A stretch of DNA of 64,000 nucleotides from an uncultured Prevotellaceae bacterium. GTDB taxonomy: Bacteria > Bacteroidota > Bacteroidia > Bacteroidales > Bacteroidaceae. The notes below the pieces were generated by a model. It was not told the DNA's origin. It saw only the letters and a list, made by a program, of their open reading frames with translations, and did no database searches. Numbering within the stretch: position 1 is the first letter of the stretch; each line of letters starts with the position of its first letter. The DNA is taken from positions 74,808 through 138,807 of the forward strand of contig UQST01000003.1 of the NCBI GenBank assembly GCA_900543815.1, given 5' to 3'. A program made the position numbers and the translations under genes. Of this stretch, positions 27,501-36,112 are shown piece after piece.

Positions 27501-30500
27501 TGACGGACGTCTCAGAAACCCGTCCGGCAAGTGGGGAGGCATGATGCGCAAGCTGGACAATACGGACTTCGAGGCACAGAACATCGAGTATATCGAGTTC
27601 TGGATGATGGATCCGTTTATATATAAAAAGGAGTTGCCGGGCAATCACGGCGGCGACTTCTACATCAACCTGGGCGAAGTGAGCGAGGACATACTGAAGG
27701 ACGGTAAGAAGTACTTCGAGAGTGGAATGCCCGTGGACGGCAATAGCAACTACTACACCGAGGGACTGTGGGGACGTGTGCCCAACACTACGAGCGTCAC
27801 TTATGCCTTCAACAACGAGAAGGGAGCGCGTGCGCGTCAGGATGTGGGACTCAATGGTCTGAACGACGAAGAGGAACGGACCTACCCCACATACGCCAAT
27901 TATCTGCAACAGATACAGGGCAAGGTGAGCACCCAAGCCTACGACAGCATACAAGCCGACCCCGCTAACGACAACTACCATTACTATAGAGGTACCGACT
28001 TTGACCGCGCTCAGGTGTCCATATTGAACCGCTACAAGCGCGTCAACATGCCGCAGGGCAACAGCGCCGACTCAGATACGAACCCCGAGTCATACGAGAC
28101 GGCCTGGAAGAGCACGCCTGACGTGGAGGACATCAACCAGGATTATACGCTCAACGAATACGAGAAGTATTACCAGTATCACGTGAGCATCCGTCCCGAG
28201 GACATGGTTGTGGGACGCAACCATATAGCAGATAAGCGTACGGCCAGCGTGAAGCTGCGCAACGGCAACACCGAAGAGTGCACCTGGTATCTGTTCCGCA
28301 TCCCTCTGAGCAGCTACGAGCAGAAGGTGGGCAACATACAGGACTTCACCAGCATACGCTTCATGCGCATGTTCCTAACGGGCTTCCATGAGGATGTCAT
28401 CCTGCGTCTGGCCACCCTGGACCTGGTTCATGGCGACTGGCGAACCTATGAGCAGGCACTTTACACGGGCGAGGCTCCTGCACAGGGGGCCACTCTGGAG
28501 GTCAGCACAGTGAACATTGAGGAGAACAACGACAAGACTCCTGTCAACTATGTACTGCCTCCCGGCATCAGCCGAGTGACCGACCCCACACAGACGCAGT
28601 TGGTCGAGAGCAACGAGCAAGCCATGTCGATGGTGGCACGCAACCTGAGTCCGGGCGATGCAAGAGCCGTCTATAAGAACTGCTCCTATGACATGCGTCG
28701 CTACAAGCACCTGCAGATGTTTGTGCATGCAAACGCGCTGAGCGAGAACATCACCGAGACTGCCGACGGCGAGACAAGCATCTTCCTGCGCCTGGGCTCC
28801 GACTACAAGAGCAACTTCTACGAGTATGAGGTTCCCCTGAAACTCACTCCCGAGGGACTGTACGACACCTACAGTCCCAGCGGACGAGCCGCTGTGTGGC
28901 CTCAGGAAAACATGCTTGACATCGACCTCAACATCTTCACCAGCCTCAAGAAGGCGCGCAACACGCAGAGCAGTCTGGGCCAGGCCAGCATGACAAAGCT
29001 GTTCTCGGAGTATGACAACAGCAATCCATCCAACCGTGTATCCATCATGGGCAATCCCACGCTGGGCGAAGTGAAGACCATCATGATAGGCATACGCAAC
29101 AATGGTCGCACGGTGAAAAGCGTGGAGGTGTGGGCCAACGAGCTGCGCCTGCAGGAGTTCACCAACGATGGCGGATGGGCTGCACAGGGCAACCTGAACG
29201 TCCAGCTGAGCGATATCGGTTCGGTGGGAGTGAACGCGCACATGGAAACAGCGGGCTTTGGAGGCATAGAGCAAAGCGTACAGGCACGCAAAGACGAGGA
29301 CAACATAAACTACTCCGTGACCACCAACATGGAGCTTGGACGCATCCTGCCTGAGAAAGCAAAGGTGTCGGTACCGCTATACTACAGCTATAGCAAGGAG
29401 ACTGTGAAACCCAAGTACAACCCGTTCGATTCGGACATGAAGCTCAGCGACGCACTTGATGCACTGGCCTCGGAACGCGAGAGAGACTCGCTGCGCAACC
29501 TGACCACACGCACTGAGGTGAGCAAGAACCTCTCGTTCAGCGGCATCAAGGTGAACATTGCCACGCGCAAGCATCCAATGCCCTATGACCCTGCCAACTT
29601 CTCGTTCAACTACAGCCACTCCAGTCAGAGCACCATAGGAGAGACCACAGTATATGAACACGAGAAGTCGTGGAAGGGTGGCATGAACTATTCGTGGAGC
29701 CCCAATTGGAAGCCCTGGGAGCCTTTCAAGAAGATGAAGGGAAAGTCGAAATGGCTTGATATCGTCAAGGCACAGAATTTGGCCTACGCACCTCAGAACA
29801 TTACCTTCAGCACAGATATCAACCGCACCTACTACGAACTGCAGGAGCGCGACCTGGACAACCTGGATGCCAAGAACTCCCTGCCGGCCACATTCAGCCA
29901 GAGCTACCTGTGGAACAGGAACTTCCAGTTGCGTTGGGATATCTTCAAAGCGCTCCACTTCAACTTCCAGAGCGGCACACGTGCCGAGATTGAGGAGCCT
30001 TACATGCAGGTCAACAAGGACCTCTACCCCGACCTCTACGAGGCTTGGAAGGACAGCGTGCGCAGAAGCCTGCGCCACTTTGGCCGTCCTCTCGACTACT
30101 CGCAGAACGCCACAATGAGCTACAAGGTGCCCCTCTCCAAGATACCCGTGCTCGACTGGACATCGATGGACGTGTCTTACACCTCAAACTATTCGTGGAA
30201 GCGCGGGGCAGAGATGGAGGATGGAAGCACGCTGGGACACACTGTGAACACCCAGAGGAACGTCAACATGAACGGCAAACTGGACTTGGAGAAGCTATAC
30301 AACCACAGTACCTTCCTGCGCGAGGCCAACAAACGCTTCTCGGCAAGCAACGCCAAGAGCTCGGCCAACAAGAAGAGACTGGAGAAGGAGAAGGCTGACG
30401 AGCGGAAGAAGGTGCAGAAGGAAAAGGAGAAGCAGCTGCGTGCCCAGGCCGAAGAAGAGGCCAAGAAGCAAGGAGTACCCGTGGACTCCATACTGGCCAA

Positions 30501-32313
30501 GCAGAAAGCAGGAACCGCAGCAAAGCAGTCAAATGCCAACGGCATCTCACAGCAGAAGAAGAAGACCAAGGGCTTCACACAGGAGCTCACGCTCTATCCC
30601 GACTCGGCCATCAACGTCAACCACGGCCAGAAGTCCAAGCGCCTGCGCATCACAGCCCTCGACAAGAGCGGCCACAGCGTGAAACTGAAGATAAAGAAGG
30701 TGGATGAGAACACCATCAGAATAGTGCGCTCACCCAAGGACACCACACAGATACGTCTGGGGGTAGTGGCCCTGCCCAAGCGTGAAGAGATGAAGGGATA
30801 CTCCTTCCTGCAGGCTTCGGCCAGATTCCTGATGATGGTGCGCAACGCAAGCATCAGCTACCGCAACACCTACAACCTCACTCTGCCCGGCTTCATGCCA
30901 GCTGTGGGCGACATGCTCGGCCAGACGCGCAGGGACGGCACATTCTCTCCGGGACTGGACTTTGCCTTCTCCACCGTGGGCGACAGCTATATCGACAAGG
31001 CCAAGGAGCGCGGCTGGCTGCTCGTCAACGACAGCGTATCTACCCCCGCTGCGTCCTCCACCACCGAAGACCTGCAGGTGAAGATGGCCCTGGAGCCCTT
31101 TACCGACCTGAAGATAGACCTCAACATGAGCCGCACCGACAACCGCAACCGCAGCATGCAATACATGTATGAAGGCAGCCCCACCACACGCAGCGGCTCG
31201 TTCAACATGACTACCATCAGCCTGCGTACGGCCTTCAAGAAGCGCGGCAACGTGCGCAACGGCTACAGCAGCAGCACTTTCCGCCGCTTCCAGAGCTATC
31301 TGCCCATCTTCCAGCAGCGGGTGGAGAGGCAGTACATAGGCCGCACCTACCCCGAGGGAACAGGCATGAGCGGCACGTTCAACCCCGACAACGGCACGGT
31401 GGGCATGTATAGTTCCGATGTGATGATACCCGCCTTCCTGGCCGCCTACACCGGCAAGAGCGCCTCACGCCAGGGGCTTGACATCTTCCCGGCCATCACC
31501 AAGATGCTGCCCAACTGGAACGTCAACTACCGTGGCCTATCTACCCTCCCCTGGCTCAGAGACCACTTCAAGAGCATCACCCTCACACACTCCTACAAGA
31601 GCATCTACAGCGTGGGCTCCTACAACTCCTACAGTTCGTGGGTGGAGTGTATGGGCAGCGGACTGGGCTTCATGCAGAACACCACCACCGGCCAGTACGT
31701 TCCCAGCTCGATGTACGACATCGGCGCCGTGAGCATAAACGAGACCTTCTCGCCGCTGATAGGACTGAACATCACCTTCCTCAACAATATGACGCTGAAG
31801 GCAGAGTACAAGACCACCCGCGTGCTGTCGCTCAGCACCACCAGCGCACAGCTTACCGAGACGGGGTCAAAGGACTTCGTGCTGGGATGGGGCTACAAGA
31901 TAAGCGACTTCCGCATCGCTTCTCTCTTCGGCGGACACAAAGCAAGCCAGAAGGCAGCCAAGTCATCGCAGCGGGGCAAGGGAAAGACCAATGCCAACAA
32001 GGACAACGACACAAGCGCCTCAGGCAAGAAGGGCAGCACCAGCAAGTTTGCCCACTCGCTCAACCTGCGCTTTGACTTCTCGTTGCGAAACCAGGACGCC
32101 ATCAAGCGAGACCTGCAGACAAGCCTCTGTGAAGCCACCAGCGGCAACATTGCCATCAAGACGAGCACGCAGATAGACTACGCCATGAGCCGCATGGTAA
32201 CCTTCTCGCTCTACTATGACCGCCAGCGTGCCAAGCCTCTGCTCTCCAGTAGCAGCTACCCCACAGTGACCCAGGACTTCGGCATGACCATGAAGTTCTC
32301 ACTCACGAGATAA
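24556..32313 (+). CDS. sprA: Type IX secretion system translocon SprA/Sov
   Basis: SprA is the giant outer-membrane beta-barrel that forms the T9SS protein-conducting channel. The 2585-residue length is typical. The family is recognised by the N-terminal region LLMSPEEYQKWSLRQSMQNY, GGVQIKTQGSAEVKMG, the repeated barrel strands, and the C-terminal VTQDFGMTMKFSLTR. The start is GTG at 24556, which gives a signal peptide (SARKFTIAILCTLAGPLLLA); no suitable ATG is near. Residues about 94-135 form a Gly/Ser/Lys-rich linker encoded partly by a 22-bp repeat array (24865-24952). A highly charged, coiled-coil-like stretch (KRLEKEKADERKKVQKEKEK) lies near 1940. It is divergent from ruvA and ends at a strong terminator. 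Confidence 0.96.
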   Translation: MSARKFTIAILCTLAGPLLLATSPSPLRFEGEAPADTITEKKPRYSVRKTTAQDTKDLEQKTADLKDPDNLKTEVSYDEKDGTYTVGTVLDLAGGKGSGKGASAQGGAKGNAARSNGKGSTLQGTTQHSATLGTATSYLNAPLLMSPEEYQKWSLRQSMQNYWRQKNQEAFENEGKNKFDFTDMHFDLGPAEKFFGPGGVQIKTQGSAEVKMGANMKKVDNPALAASRRKTFGFDFDEKINLSLNGKVGDKIDLNLNYNTEATFDFDSQNMKLKYDGKEDEIIKLIEAGNVSFPSNMSLVPGVSSLFGLRTDFQFGKMKLQTVFSQKKSATASASSKGGTQTTDFEFSATNYEENRHFFLSHFFREQYDKNMRTLPTIASGISVKRVEIWVTNKSGNSESNRNIIALADLGESTYISNPLWASNGTQVPSNRANTEYDALLNNYADARDISQATNILDAIPGFEGSIDYEKLQSARKLSTSEYTLNSSLGFISLSNTLQTDDVLAVAYEYTYGGVTYQVGEFASDLSSNTQALFVKLLKGTTGSPSLPTWRLMMKNVYNLGASNVQKEKFRLDIKYQSDSTGVYLTYLPEASLKNTTLLRAMNLDRLDSKGNANADGQFDFVEGFTIQKGRVFFPVTEPFGKHLRDWIKNDAMADKYCFEELYDSTKTVAKQIAEHDKFLITGRYKGNSAAEIDLGVTNIAQGSVIVTAGGVTLTENTDYTVDYSMGRVTIINQSLIDAGTSINASVESNDNYGMQRKTMVGLNMDYEVSKNLTLGGTLMFLNEQPLTTKVNMGSEPLKNTLWGAHISWKKESQWLTNLIDKLPLIQATQPSQITFNAEFAQLLAGQNKKIQGNASYLDDFESSSYKSSLTQPTYWTMSSTPSMFAESKLSNDLSYGYNRALLAWYYVDPIFTRRSSTLTPSHIKSDLNQLSNHYVREVYERELYPQKQQNSYTSASSLNVLNLAFYPTERGAYNLSTDLDADGRLRNPSGKWGGMMRKLDNTDFEAQNIEYIEFWMMDPFIYKKELPGNHGGDFYINLGEVSEDILKDGKKYFESGMPVDGNSNYYTEGLWGRVPNTTSVTYAFNNEKGARARQDVGLNGLNDEEERTYPTYANYLQQIQGKVSTQAYDSIQADPANDNYHYYRGTDFDRAQVSILNRYKRVNMPQGNSADSDTNPESYETAWKSTPDVEDINQDYTLNEYEKYYQYHVSIRPEDMVVGRNHIADKRTASVKLRNGNTEECTWYLFRIPLSSYEQKVGNIQDFTSIRFMRMFLTGFHEDVILRLATLDLVHGDWRTYEQALYTGEAPAQGATLEVSTVNIEENNDKTPVNYVLPPGISRVTDPTQTQLVESNEQAMSMVARNLSPGDARAVYKNCSYDMRRYKHLQMFVHANALSENITETADGETSIFLRLGSDYKSNFYEYEVPLKLTPEGLYDTYSPSGRAAVWPQENMLDIDLNIFTSLKKARNTQSSLGQASMTKLFSEYDNSNPSNRVSIMGNPTLGEVKTIMIGIRNNGRTVKSVEVWANELRLQEFTNDGGWAAQGNLNVQLSDIGSVGVNAHMETAGFGGIEQSVQARKDEDNINYSVTTNMELGRILPEKAKVSVPLYYSYSKETVKPKYNPFDSDMKLSDALDALASERERDSLRNLTTRTEVSKNLSFSGIKVNIATRKHPMPYDPANFSFNYSHSSQSTIGETTVYEHEKSWKGGMNYSWSPNWKPWEPFKKMKGKSKWLDIVKAQNLAYAPQNITFSTDINRTYYELQERDLDNLDAKNSLPATFSQSYLWNRNFQLRWDIFKALHFNFQSGTRAEIEEPYMQVNKDLYPDLYEAWKDSVRRSLRHFGRPLDYSQNATMSYKVPLSKIPVLDWTSMDVSYTSNYSWKRGAEMEDGSTLGHTVNTQRNVNMNGKLDLEKLYNHSTFLREANKRFSASNAKSSANKKRLEKEKADERKKVQKEKEKQLRAQAEEEAKKQGVPVDSILAKQKAGTAAKQSNANGISQQKKKTKGFTQELTLYPDSAINVNHGQKSKRLRITALDKSGHSVKLKIKKVDENTIRIVRSPKDTTQIRLGVVALPKREEMKGYSFLQASARFLMMVRNASISYRNTYNLTLPGFMPAVGDMLGQTRRDGTFSPGLDFAFSTVGDSYIDKAKERGWLLVNDSVSTPAASSTTEDLQVKMALEPFTDLKIDLNMSRTDNRNRSMQYMYEGSPTTRSGSFNMTTISLRTAFKKRGNVRNGYSSSTFRRFQSYLPIFQQRVERQYIGRTYPEGTGMSGTFNPDNGTVGMYSSDVMIPAFLAAYTGKSASRQGLDIFPAITKMLPNWNVNYRGLSTLPWLRDHFKSITLTHSYKSIYSVGSYNSYSSWVECMGSGLGFMQNTTTGQYVPSSMYDIGAVSINETFSPLIGLNITFLNNMTLKAEYKTTRVLSLSTTSAQLTETGSKDFVLGWGYKISDFRIASLFGGHKASQKAAKSSQRGKGKTNANKDNDTSASGKKGSTSKFAHSLNLRFDFSLRNQDAIKRDLQTSLCEATSGNIAIKTSTQIDYAMSRMVTFSLYYDRQRAKPLLSSSSYPTVTQDFGMTMKFSLTR
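24865..24952. repeat. 22-bp array, family 1, copy F, inside the sprA coding sequence (4 units)
   Basis: Units start at 24865, 24887, 24909 and 24931. The cores are GCAGGGCGGTGC, GCAGCACGCTCC, GCAGTACGCTGC and GCAGCACTCTGC. The second unit matches copy E unit 2 at about 18 of 22 positions. Because 22 is not a multiple of 3, the reading frame shifts through the unit. The codons stay open and give the linker QGGAKGNAARSNGKGSTLQG and onwards. The number of units (four) equals that of the intergenic copies. Confidence 0.85.
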
Positions 32314-32390
32314 ACCGAGAGCGGGGGTACAGACAGGAGGAACAGCCCTGCCTCCGCCCCGCCCTGTCGCACACATCACACCCACACACC

Positions 32391-32442
32391 GAGTCCAGCC
32401 CTATTCTGCCGCATGAGCACAGGATAGGGCTGGACTCTTTGG
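32391..32442 (+). terminator. Terminator of sprA
   Basis: A perfect 14-bp stem (GAGTCCAGCCCTAT at 32391-32404 and its complement at 32424-32437) is followed by TTTGGT. It lies about 80 bp past the sprA stop codon. Confidence 0.75.
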
Positions 32443-32635
32443 TATGGTTAGAGGGGAAAGGAAAGGGAGCCCAAGGGCATCGGGATGGGCGGCAGAAGAA
32501 GATGTAGGGAGTGGATGAGGGAACGGAAGATACGGAAGGAAGGAGCAGAAGGAGCGAATGAAGAGGATACAGGACAGAGGTAGGTTTCCCATAGGAAGCG
32601 CCCCCGTGACTATGGCATGAGGGGAGGTATGTCGG

Positions 32636-32723
32636 ACGCAGCGCGTTGCAAAGCCCAACGCAGCACGCTGCAACAGCCGATGCAGCGCGCTGCAATGGCC
32701 AGTGCACCGCACTGCGTCAGCAA
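32636..32723. repeat. 22-bp array, family 1, copy E (4 units)
   Basis: Units start at 32636, 32658, 32680 and 32702. The cores are GCAGCGCGTTGC, GCAGCACGCTGC, GCAGCGCGCTGC and GCACCGCACTGC. The last core is the same as the last core of copy D, which suggests a fixed unit order in the element. The array lies between convergent sprA and the glycan operon. Confidence 0.9.
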
Positions 32724-32897
32724 GCCGGAAGAACTGCCATGGGACGAGGAGCACAGAAAACAGCCTCACGCACCGGCCCTGGCCTCTGCGAAGAACACTC
32801 ATTGCCTGTCTGCCCTATGCAACCGCCATCTCTGCATTGTTCCCTACACACTGCCACCGAGCCACTTGGGCATACTCCCCGTCAAAGGACTGAAAAA

Positions 32898-32987
32898 GGA
32901 AACGCAGCGGTACTGCTTCCGATTTCCGTCGTATTGAGGCTGTTATCTCAATCCGTTGGTTTCGGACGGCAGTACTACTGCGTTTCC
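32898..32987 (-). terminator. 90-bp imperfect inverted repeat, possible terminator or structured RNA
   Basis: The outer arms are GGAAACGCAG (32898-32907) and CTGCGTTTCC (32978-32987). Inside lie GTACTGC/GCAGTAC, then TCCG/CGGA and ATTGAG/CTCAAT stems separated by small bulges. On the minus strand the structure is followed by TTTTT (32894-32898), about 95 bp past the stop of the DegT gene. It could therefore end the glycan operon, although it is much longer than a normal terminator. Confidence 0.5.
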
Positions 32988-33080
32988 AGGGGCAGCATGC
33001 CATACTTGCTGAATCAGACTACCCCGACTTATCGTATCAGCCCACAACGCTGGCCAAAGCAGTCGGCTTTGCCCGTGGCA

Positions 33081-34334
33081 TCAATCTATTGCCTCGTGGA
33101 TGCAATCGCATATATAGCGCACATCATCGTCGCTGACACAGGGGCCGGCAGGCAGACATATGCCCACATGGAAGAGCTCCTCGCTCACTCCATTGACGTA
33201 GGCTGGTGCGTCCTTATATACCGGCTGCTTGTGCATAGGCTTCCACAGAGGGCGGCTCTCCACCTGTCGTGCATCAAGATAGACGCGCAGAGCCTCCACG
33301 TTATCGTTGGGCTGGCAGTCGGTGCGCACCTTGCCTCCTGTGTGGGTCACTCCTGCTGCGCCGCCCACAGCACCGGTCACCGCCGAAGAGTAAGCATTGG
33401 CCTGGCCCTTGATGCGCAGGTCGGGCGAGAGCGTGAGCGTGCAGAGCCAGTAGTTGGAGTCGAATTCCGGCGAGGGGGCACAGTGCACACTCAGTCCTTC
33501 CACATCGGCCAGCAGCTCCTCGTACATGCGCTGCACGTGCCGGTGATGCGCCAGATGGTCATCCACCACCGTCATCTGTCCGCGTCCGATACCTGCACAG
33601 ATGTTGCTCATGCGGTAGTTGTAGCCCACAGCTTCGTGCTGGTAATAGGGATAAGCCTCGCGTGCCTGGGTGGCGTACCACATTATGGTGTTCTTGTCCT
33701 CGGGGCTGGAGCACACGAGGGCACCGCCTCCGCTGGTGGTTATCATCTTGTTGCCATTGAAACTGAGCACGCCGTACCGGCCGAAGGTGCCCAGTCGGCG
33801 ACCGCAGAAACTGGAGCCGAAGCCCTCGGCAGCGTCCTCGATGACGGGGATGTTGTACTTGTTGGCCACCCTCATGATGCGGTCTATGCGGTATGGCATG
33901 CCGTAGAGGGCCACGGGGATGATGGCTTTGGGGATGCGTCGAGTCTTGCGTATGCGGTCGAGGATAGCCTCTTCGAGGAGCACGGGGTCCATATTCCAGG
34001 TGTCGGGTTCGCTATCCACAAATACGGGCGTTGCACCCTGATAGGTGATGGGATGGCTTGAAGCACAGAAGGTGAAGCTCTGGCAGATGACCTCATCGCC
34101 TGCCTCCACCCCGCAGGCCACCAGTGCCAGATGCACAGCAGCCGTGCCTGCCGAGAGGGCCACTACACTCTTCCCCTCACCCATGAAGCGCTCCAGGTCC
34201 GACTCAAAGCCGTTGACATTGGGGCCAAGGGGCACCACCCAGTTGGTGTCAAACGCCTCCTTGATGTATTTCTGTTCCTCGCCCGACTCACTCATATGTG
34301 CCAGGCACAGGTATATACGTTTTCTCTGTTCCAT
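33081..34334 (-). CDS. DegT/DnrJ/EryC1/StrS sugar aminotransferase
   Basis: This is a PLP-dependent enzyme that aminates nucleotide-linked keto-sugars. The 417-residue protein has the family start (IYLCLAHMSESGEEQKYIKE, NWVVPLGPNVNGFE), the cofactor region ALSAGTAAVHLAL, the aspartate in VIEDAAEGFGSS and the Schiff-base lysine in LSFNGNKMITTSGGG. With a CapD-type 4,6-dehydratase in the same operon, it probably makes a UDP-4-amino-4,6-dideoxy-HexNAc, as PglE does in the bacillosamine pathway. The sugar configuration cannot be told from sequence. It is the last gene of the glycan operon. Confidence 0.93.
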   Translation of the reverse strand: MEQRKRIYLCLAHMSESGEEQKYIKEAFDTNWVVPLGPNVNGFESDLERFMGEGKSVVALSAGTAAVHLALVACGVEAGDEVICQSFTFCASSHPITYQGATPVFVDSEPDTWNMDPVLLEEAILDRIRKTRRIPKAIIPVALYGMPYRIDRIMRVANKYNIPVIEDAAEGFGSSFCGRRLGTFGRYGVLSFNGNKMITTSGGGALVCSSPEDKNTIMWYATQAREAYPYYQHEAVGYNYRMSNICAGIGRGQMTVVDDHLAHHRHVQRMYEELLADVEGLSVHCAPSPEFDSNYWLCTLTLSPDLRIKGQANAYSSAVTGAVGGAAGVTHTGGKVRTDCQPNDNVEALRVYLDARQVESRPLWKPMHKQPVYKDAPAYVNGVSEELFHVGICLPAGPCVSDDDVRYICDCIHEAID

Positions 34335-34356
34335 GTACAGTGTTCTTTTCCTTCTC

Positions 34357-34962
34357 TCAAATCAGTTCTCCGTGATACATGATACGCCTGCCCAGCGCAG
34401 TGGCCAATATCATCTTCAGGTCGAGCAGAAGCGTATGGTCATGCAGATAGAGCAGGTTGAGCCGCACCTTGTCGGGGAATATCACTTCATCGTTGTAGCG
34501 CTGCGGATCGGGTACCTGCGCCAGCAGTTCCTCCTCGTTGCGGAATTTCAGGCTGGCCGGACCGGTGATGCCCGGTCGCAGGAGCAGTATGTCGCGCTGC
34601 TCGCCTGCGAGTGCATCGGCATAGCCAGGCACGTCGGGTCTCGGACCCACAAAGGACATATCGCCCACGAGCACGTTCCACAGCTCGGGCAATTCGTCCA
34701 GTTTCCAGCGTCGCAGGCGCGCTCCCAGGGGTGTGATGCGGCTTTCGCCCGCCACGCTCACACTGCTTCCGCCGTGATTGAGCGTCATGGTGCGGAACTT
34801 TACCATCGTAAAGAGCCGTCCCCCAAGCCCCACTCTCCTCTGACGGAAGAATACCGGGCCAGGCATTTTCACGCGTATGCAGATGGCCACCACCAGCAGA
34901 AGCCAGCCCAGCAGGAGCAGTCCGGCAAAGGCGGCAAGGCGGTCAAAGGTCCATTTTATCAT
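34357..34962 (-). CDS. Initiating sugar-phosphate transferase (PglC/WcaJ C-terminal type)
   Basis: The 201-residue protein moves a sugar 1-phosphate from a UDP-sugar to undecaprenyl phosphate at the inner membrane, the first step of glycan assembly. It is the short form: one N-terminal membrane segment (FAGLLLLGWLLLVVAICIRV) followed by the catalytic domain. Its motifs are PGPVFFRQRRVGLGGRLFTM, VKFRTM, LRRWKLDELPELWNVL and MSFVGPRPDVP. The Asp-Glu in KLDELPE is the catalytic pair. It is 22 bp upstream of the DegT gene start. Confidence 0.93.
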   Translation of the reverse strand: MIKWTFDRLAAFAGLLLLGWLLLVVAICIRVKMPGPVFFRQRRVGLGGRLFTMVKFRTMTLNHGGSSVSVAGESRITPLGARLRRWKLDELPELWNVLVGDMSFVGPRPDVPGYADALAGEQRDILLLRPGITGPASLKFRNEEELLAQVPDPQRYNDEVIFPDKVRLNLLYLHDHTLLLDLKMILATALGRRIMYHGELI

Positions 34963-35054
34963 GTCTGTGTTGTCTGTTTCATTCTATAATAGTATCCACG
35001 GAGCACTTGTCAACTCTCGTTGGAAATCACTTTCATTCCCGCACGAACATCATT

Positions 35055-36089
35055 TCACTCTCCCCGGAGCATCATGCGCGTCTGCCACAAGCCGGCCACC
35101 GAGCCGCATCCATAGGAGATGTGGAGCGTGAGGAAGGCCATCAGCAGGCAGGGGACACTGAGCCGGCCGGCACGTGCCAGGCGTATGCTCACCATGGAGA
35201 TGGCGCTCAGATAGAGCAGCAAGGACAGCAGTGCCAACCACCAGAGGGGATGCCAGAGGAAGCCGAAGAGGAATGGGAGAACCAGCGAAAGCACGAAGGC
35301 CATGGGCACGAAATGGCGCACACTGAGTGACGAGAACTGCCGCGTGATGGCCACCGTGCGTATGTTCCACAGGCCGTTGGCATAATTGTTCTTGCCCAAA
35401 GCGCGGTAAGTCTCACGTGCCAGATAGGTGCAATGGGTATCGGGCACCAGATACACATGCCCGCCACCGCGCTTGATGCGCTTGTTCAGTTCGATGTCCT
35501 GGTTGCGTGTGAGCCTCTCGTCATACATGCCATAGCGCTCAAAGACCTCACGGGGCCAGCATCCGAAGGGCACCGTATCCACCTCCTTCACTCTGTCGAT
35601 GCCTGTGCGGAACGTGGAATTGCCTACTCCGAAGGGGCAACTGAGCACGGCCTTGATGGCCTCGGAACGTGCTGTGTGGTGCAGTACATCCGTGTGGCAG
35701 GGTGCTCCCACATTGTCTGCCCTCAGCCGCCCAAGAGCCTGCGTGAGCACAGCAAAGTAGTTGCGCTCATAAAGCACGTGCGCATCGAGCCTCATCAGAA
35801 TGTCGCCCTTAGCAGCACGGATGCCTATGTTCATGGCCTTGGGAGCGGTACGGCCAGGGTTGTCCAGCAGTCTGACAAAGGGATAGCGATCTATATAAGG
35901 AGCCAGCAGGAGGCGTGTGCGGTCGGTGCTCATGCCATCTACCAGCAGCACTTCGAGCCGCTCATGAGGGAAATCCTGTGCCAATACGGAGTCCATGCAC
36001 AGTTCTATGTATTTCTCCTCATTATATATAGGTATGATTACCGACAGCATGCCGCTGTCCCTCAAGCTCTGTTCTTCCTCTGCCTGCAT
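35055..36089 (-). CDS. Glycosyltransferase family 2, membrane-attached (ExoA-like)
   Basis: The 344-residue protein has a GT-A fold: VIIPIYNEEKYIELCMDSVL, then VLLVDGMSTDRT, and the metal motif region ILMRLDAHVLYERNYF. The acceptor-side motif RNQDIELNKRIKRGGG follows. Three or four hydrophobic helices at the C-terminus anchor it in the membrane, as in ExoA of succinoglycan synthesis. The sugar it transfers is not known. It lies between the sugar dehydrogenase and the initiating transferase in the operon. Confidence 0.9.
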   Translation of the reverse strand: MQAEEEQSLRDSGMLSVIIPIYNEEKYIELCMDSVLAQDFPHERLEVLLVDGMSTDRTRLLLAPYIDRYPFVRLLDNPGRTAPKAMNIGIRAAKGDILMRLDAHVLYERNYFAVLTQALGRLRADNVGAPCHTDVLHHTARSEAIKAVLSCPFGVGNSTFRTGIDRVKEVDTVPFGCWPREVFERYGMYDERLTRNQDIELNKRIKRGGGHVYLVPDTHCTYLARETYRALGKNNYANGLWNIRTVAITRQFSSLSVRHFVPMAFVLSLVLPFLFGFLWHPLWWLALLSLLLYLSAISMVSIRLARAGRLSVPCLLMAFLTLHISYGCGSVAGLWQTRMMLRGE

Positions 36090-36112
36090 CGTATGAGATT
36101 AAGCATTGAGCA

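Larger units (their letters stand above)
32314..33080. other. Gene-free convergent region after sprA
   Basis: It holds the sprA terminator, a purine-rich stretch (about 32450-32575) with some 22-bp phasing, family-1 array E and a long inverted repeat (32898-32987). Open frames running through the repeats on both strands lack any family signal and I do not call them genes. Confidence 0.6.
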
